From: Helicobacter suis
GTDB lineage: Bacteria > Campylobacterota > Campylobacteria > Campylobacterales > Helicobacteraceae
Direction of reading: 5' to 3'
Length of the DNA stretch: 64,000 nucleotides
Assembly (NCBI RefSeq): GCF_902196135.1
Contig: NZ_CABIKE010000006.1
Coordinates: forward strand, 31,556 to 95,555
Positions 63,700 through 64,000 of the stretch are shown piece after piece. Position 1 is the first letter of the stretch; every line of letters begins with the position of its first letter. The position numbers were made by a program, and so were the translations under genes. The notes under the pieces are model-generated. The model did not search any database. It worked only from the letters and a program-made list of their open reading frames with translations, and was not told the origin of the DNA.

Positions 63700-63729
63700 A
63701 GACTCTCCTTTATATAAGTTAGTGTTTTC

Positions 63730-63735
63730 ATTATA
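63730..63735 (-). promoter_or_regulatory. -10 box of napA
   Basis: TATAAT on the minus strand, 31 bases upstream of the napA ATG. No obvious regulator palindrome is seen above it. Confidence 0.55.
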
Positions 63736-64000
63736 CTAAAAATTTGTTAGTCTTTTAGTAACACAACCTGTTTTTAGAAAGCTAGCATATGGAAAATAAG
63801 GCACATTTAATAAGTTGATCATATCAAGCCCACTATAAATAAGGCCAAGATGCGATGCGTCTCTCATTTTTGTCGGGTGGTTTCGGATTTAGGCGACCAA
63901 TTAAGCCCCCCTTAAGCTTAAAAACTATACAATACGCCTTTTGCTAAATAGCAAGTGCTAAGCAAATGCTAAAGCAAGCGATCTTTGACATTTAAGCAAG
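63736..64000 (+). other. Leader with boxA-like motif, probable start of an rRNA operon
   Basis: The last 265 bases hold no reading frame of note. A promoter-like TATACAAT is at 63926-63933, with TTAAGC elements (63901-63906 and 63912-63917) near the -35 region; TTAAGC is the H. pylori -35 consensus, though neither copy is ideally spaced. At 63978-63990 is GCGATCTTTGACA, similar to boxA antitermination sequences that precede 16S or 23S rRNA. The window may therefore end just before an rRNA gene on the plus strand. The rRNA itself is not in the window. Confidence 0.4.

Noticed and set aside
1..64000. CRISPR arrays, tRNA genes, intact insertion sequences
   Set aside because: No regular direct repeats with spacers, no cloverleaf-like sequence and no transposase gene were found on reading the gene-free stretches.

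Overview
The window is a stretch of a gastric, non-pylori Helicobacter chromosome. The evidence is direct: gene blocks match the H. pylori order that I know (ilvC-minD-minE-dprA-ruvX; arsR-arsS...hemB-yebC; hom-yraN-trxA-trxB; kefB, pepF and their hypothetical neighbours; acpS-fliL-rsmD; ccoNOQP plus accessory genes). Outer-membrane proteins of the Helicobacter Hop/Hor type, DUF1104 proteins and an acid-responsive ArsRS pair are present. The window also carries genes that H. pylori lacks as far as I know: periplasmic nitrate reductase (nap), a phosphoenolpyruvate carboxylase, a PurF-like protein and a mycoplasma-type DUF285 repeat protein. I cannot name the species from sequence alone. GTG and TTG starts are common and genes are tightly packed, with many ATGA, TAATG or TGATG overlaps.

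Layout. 1-8.6 kb: a 5'-truncated unknown gene, flgG, a FecA-like TonB receptor, a Ser/Thr/Arg-rich exported protein and ppc. 8.6-11.9 kb: ilvC, minD, minE, dprA, ruvX on the plus strand. 11.9-17.4 kb: a minus-strand operon with a TPR-like gene, a small gene, arsR, arsS, an unusual Cys-less PurF-like gene, hemB and yebC. 17.5-22.4 kb: a KefB-type antiporter, hom, yraN, trxA, trxB, dapB. 22.4-23.6 kb: decayed DNA with a piece of a Mu-type phage portal and a broken DUF2726 gene. 23.7-28.6 kb: a TerB-like protein, a small membrane protein, an HdrB-like protein, a CxxC protein and pepF. 28.7-31.6 kb: an LPP20-like lipoprotein, a repeat-bearing spacer, acpS, fliL, rsmD. 31.6-36.5 kb: lepA, a Hor-type outer-membrane protein, a lipoprotein, recG. 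36.5-41.3 kb: the cbb3 oxidase operon ccoNOQP and four accessory genes, one of them a 33-residue membrane peptide. 41.3-45.7 kb: a surface-protein island with a Hop/Hor protein, the DUF285 repeat protein and three DUF1104 paralogues with different metal-binding tails. 45.9-50.6 kb: two small genes, typA, nrdA. 50.6-56.35 kb: the restriction-modification island. 56.3-59.3 kb: a CitMHS citrate transporter and a PAS chemoreceptor. 59.3-63.7 kb: napA, napG, napH. 63.7-64 kb: a leader with a boxA-like motif that probably begins an rRNA operon.

The most notable system is at 50.6-56.35 kb. One polypeptide joins a PD-(D/E)XK nuclease domain to an N6-adenine methyltransferase, with no helicase motor (BcgI-like, type IIB). 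It is followed by a class II Fic protein with its own inhibitory motif and a C-terminal winged helix. Next come a perfect inverted repeat that could be an operator and a specificity gene interrupted by a run of 17 G. At 17 G the specificity protein stops just after its second target-recognition domain. Adding one G, or losing two, would fuse a third recognition domain in frame. A slipped-strand switch would therefore change the architecture of the specificity subunit, and a Fic enzyme sits inside the operon.

Other points of interest are the nap cluster, which stops after napH with no napB, napD, napF or napL; the PurF-like protein without the catalytic cysteine; the three DUF1104 genes with His-rich, Pro/His-rich and Cys-rich tails; and the chemoreceptor that overlaps a citrate transporter gene.
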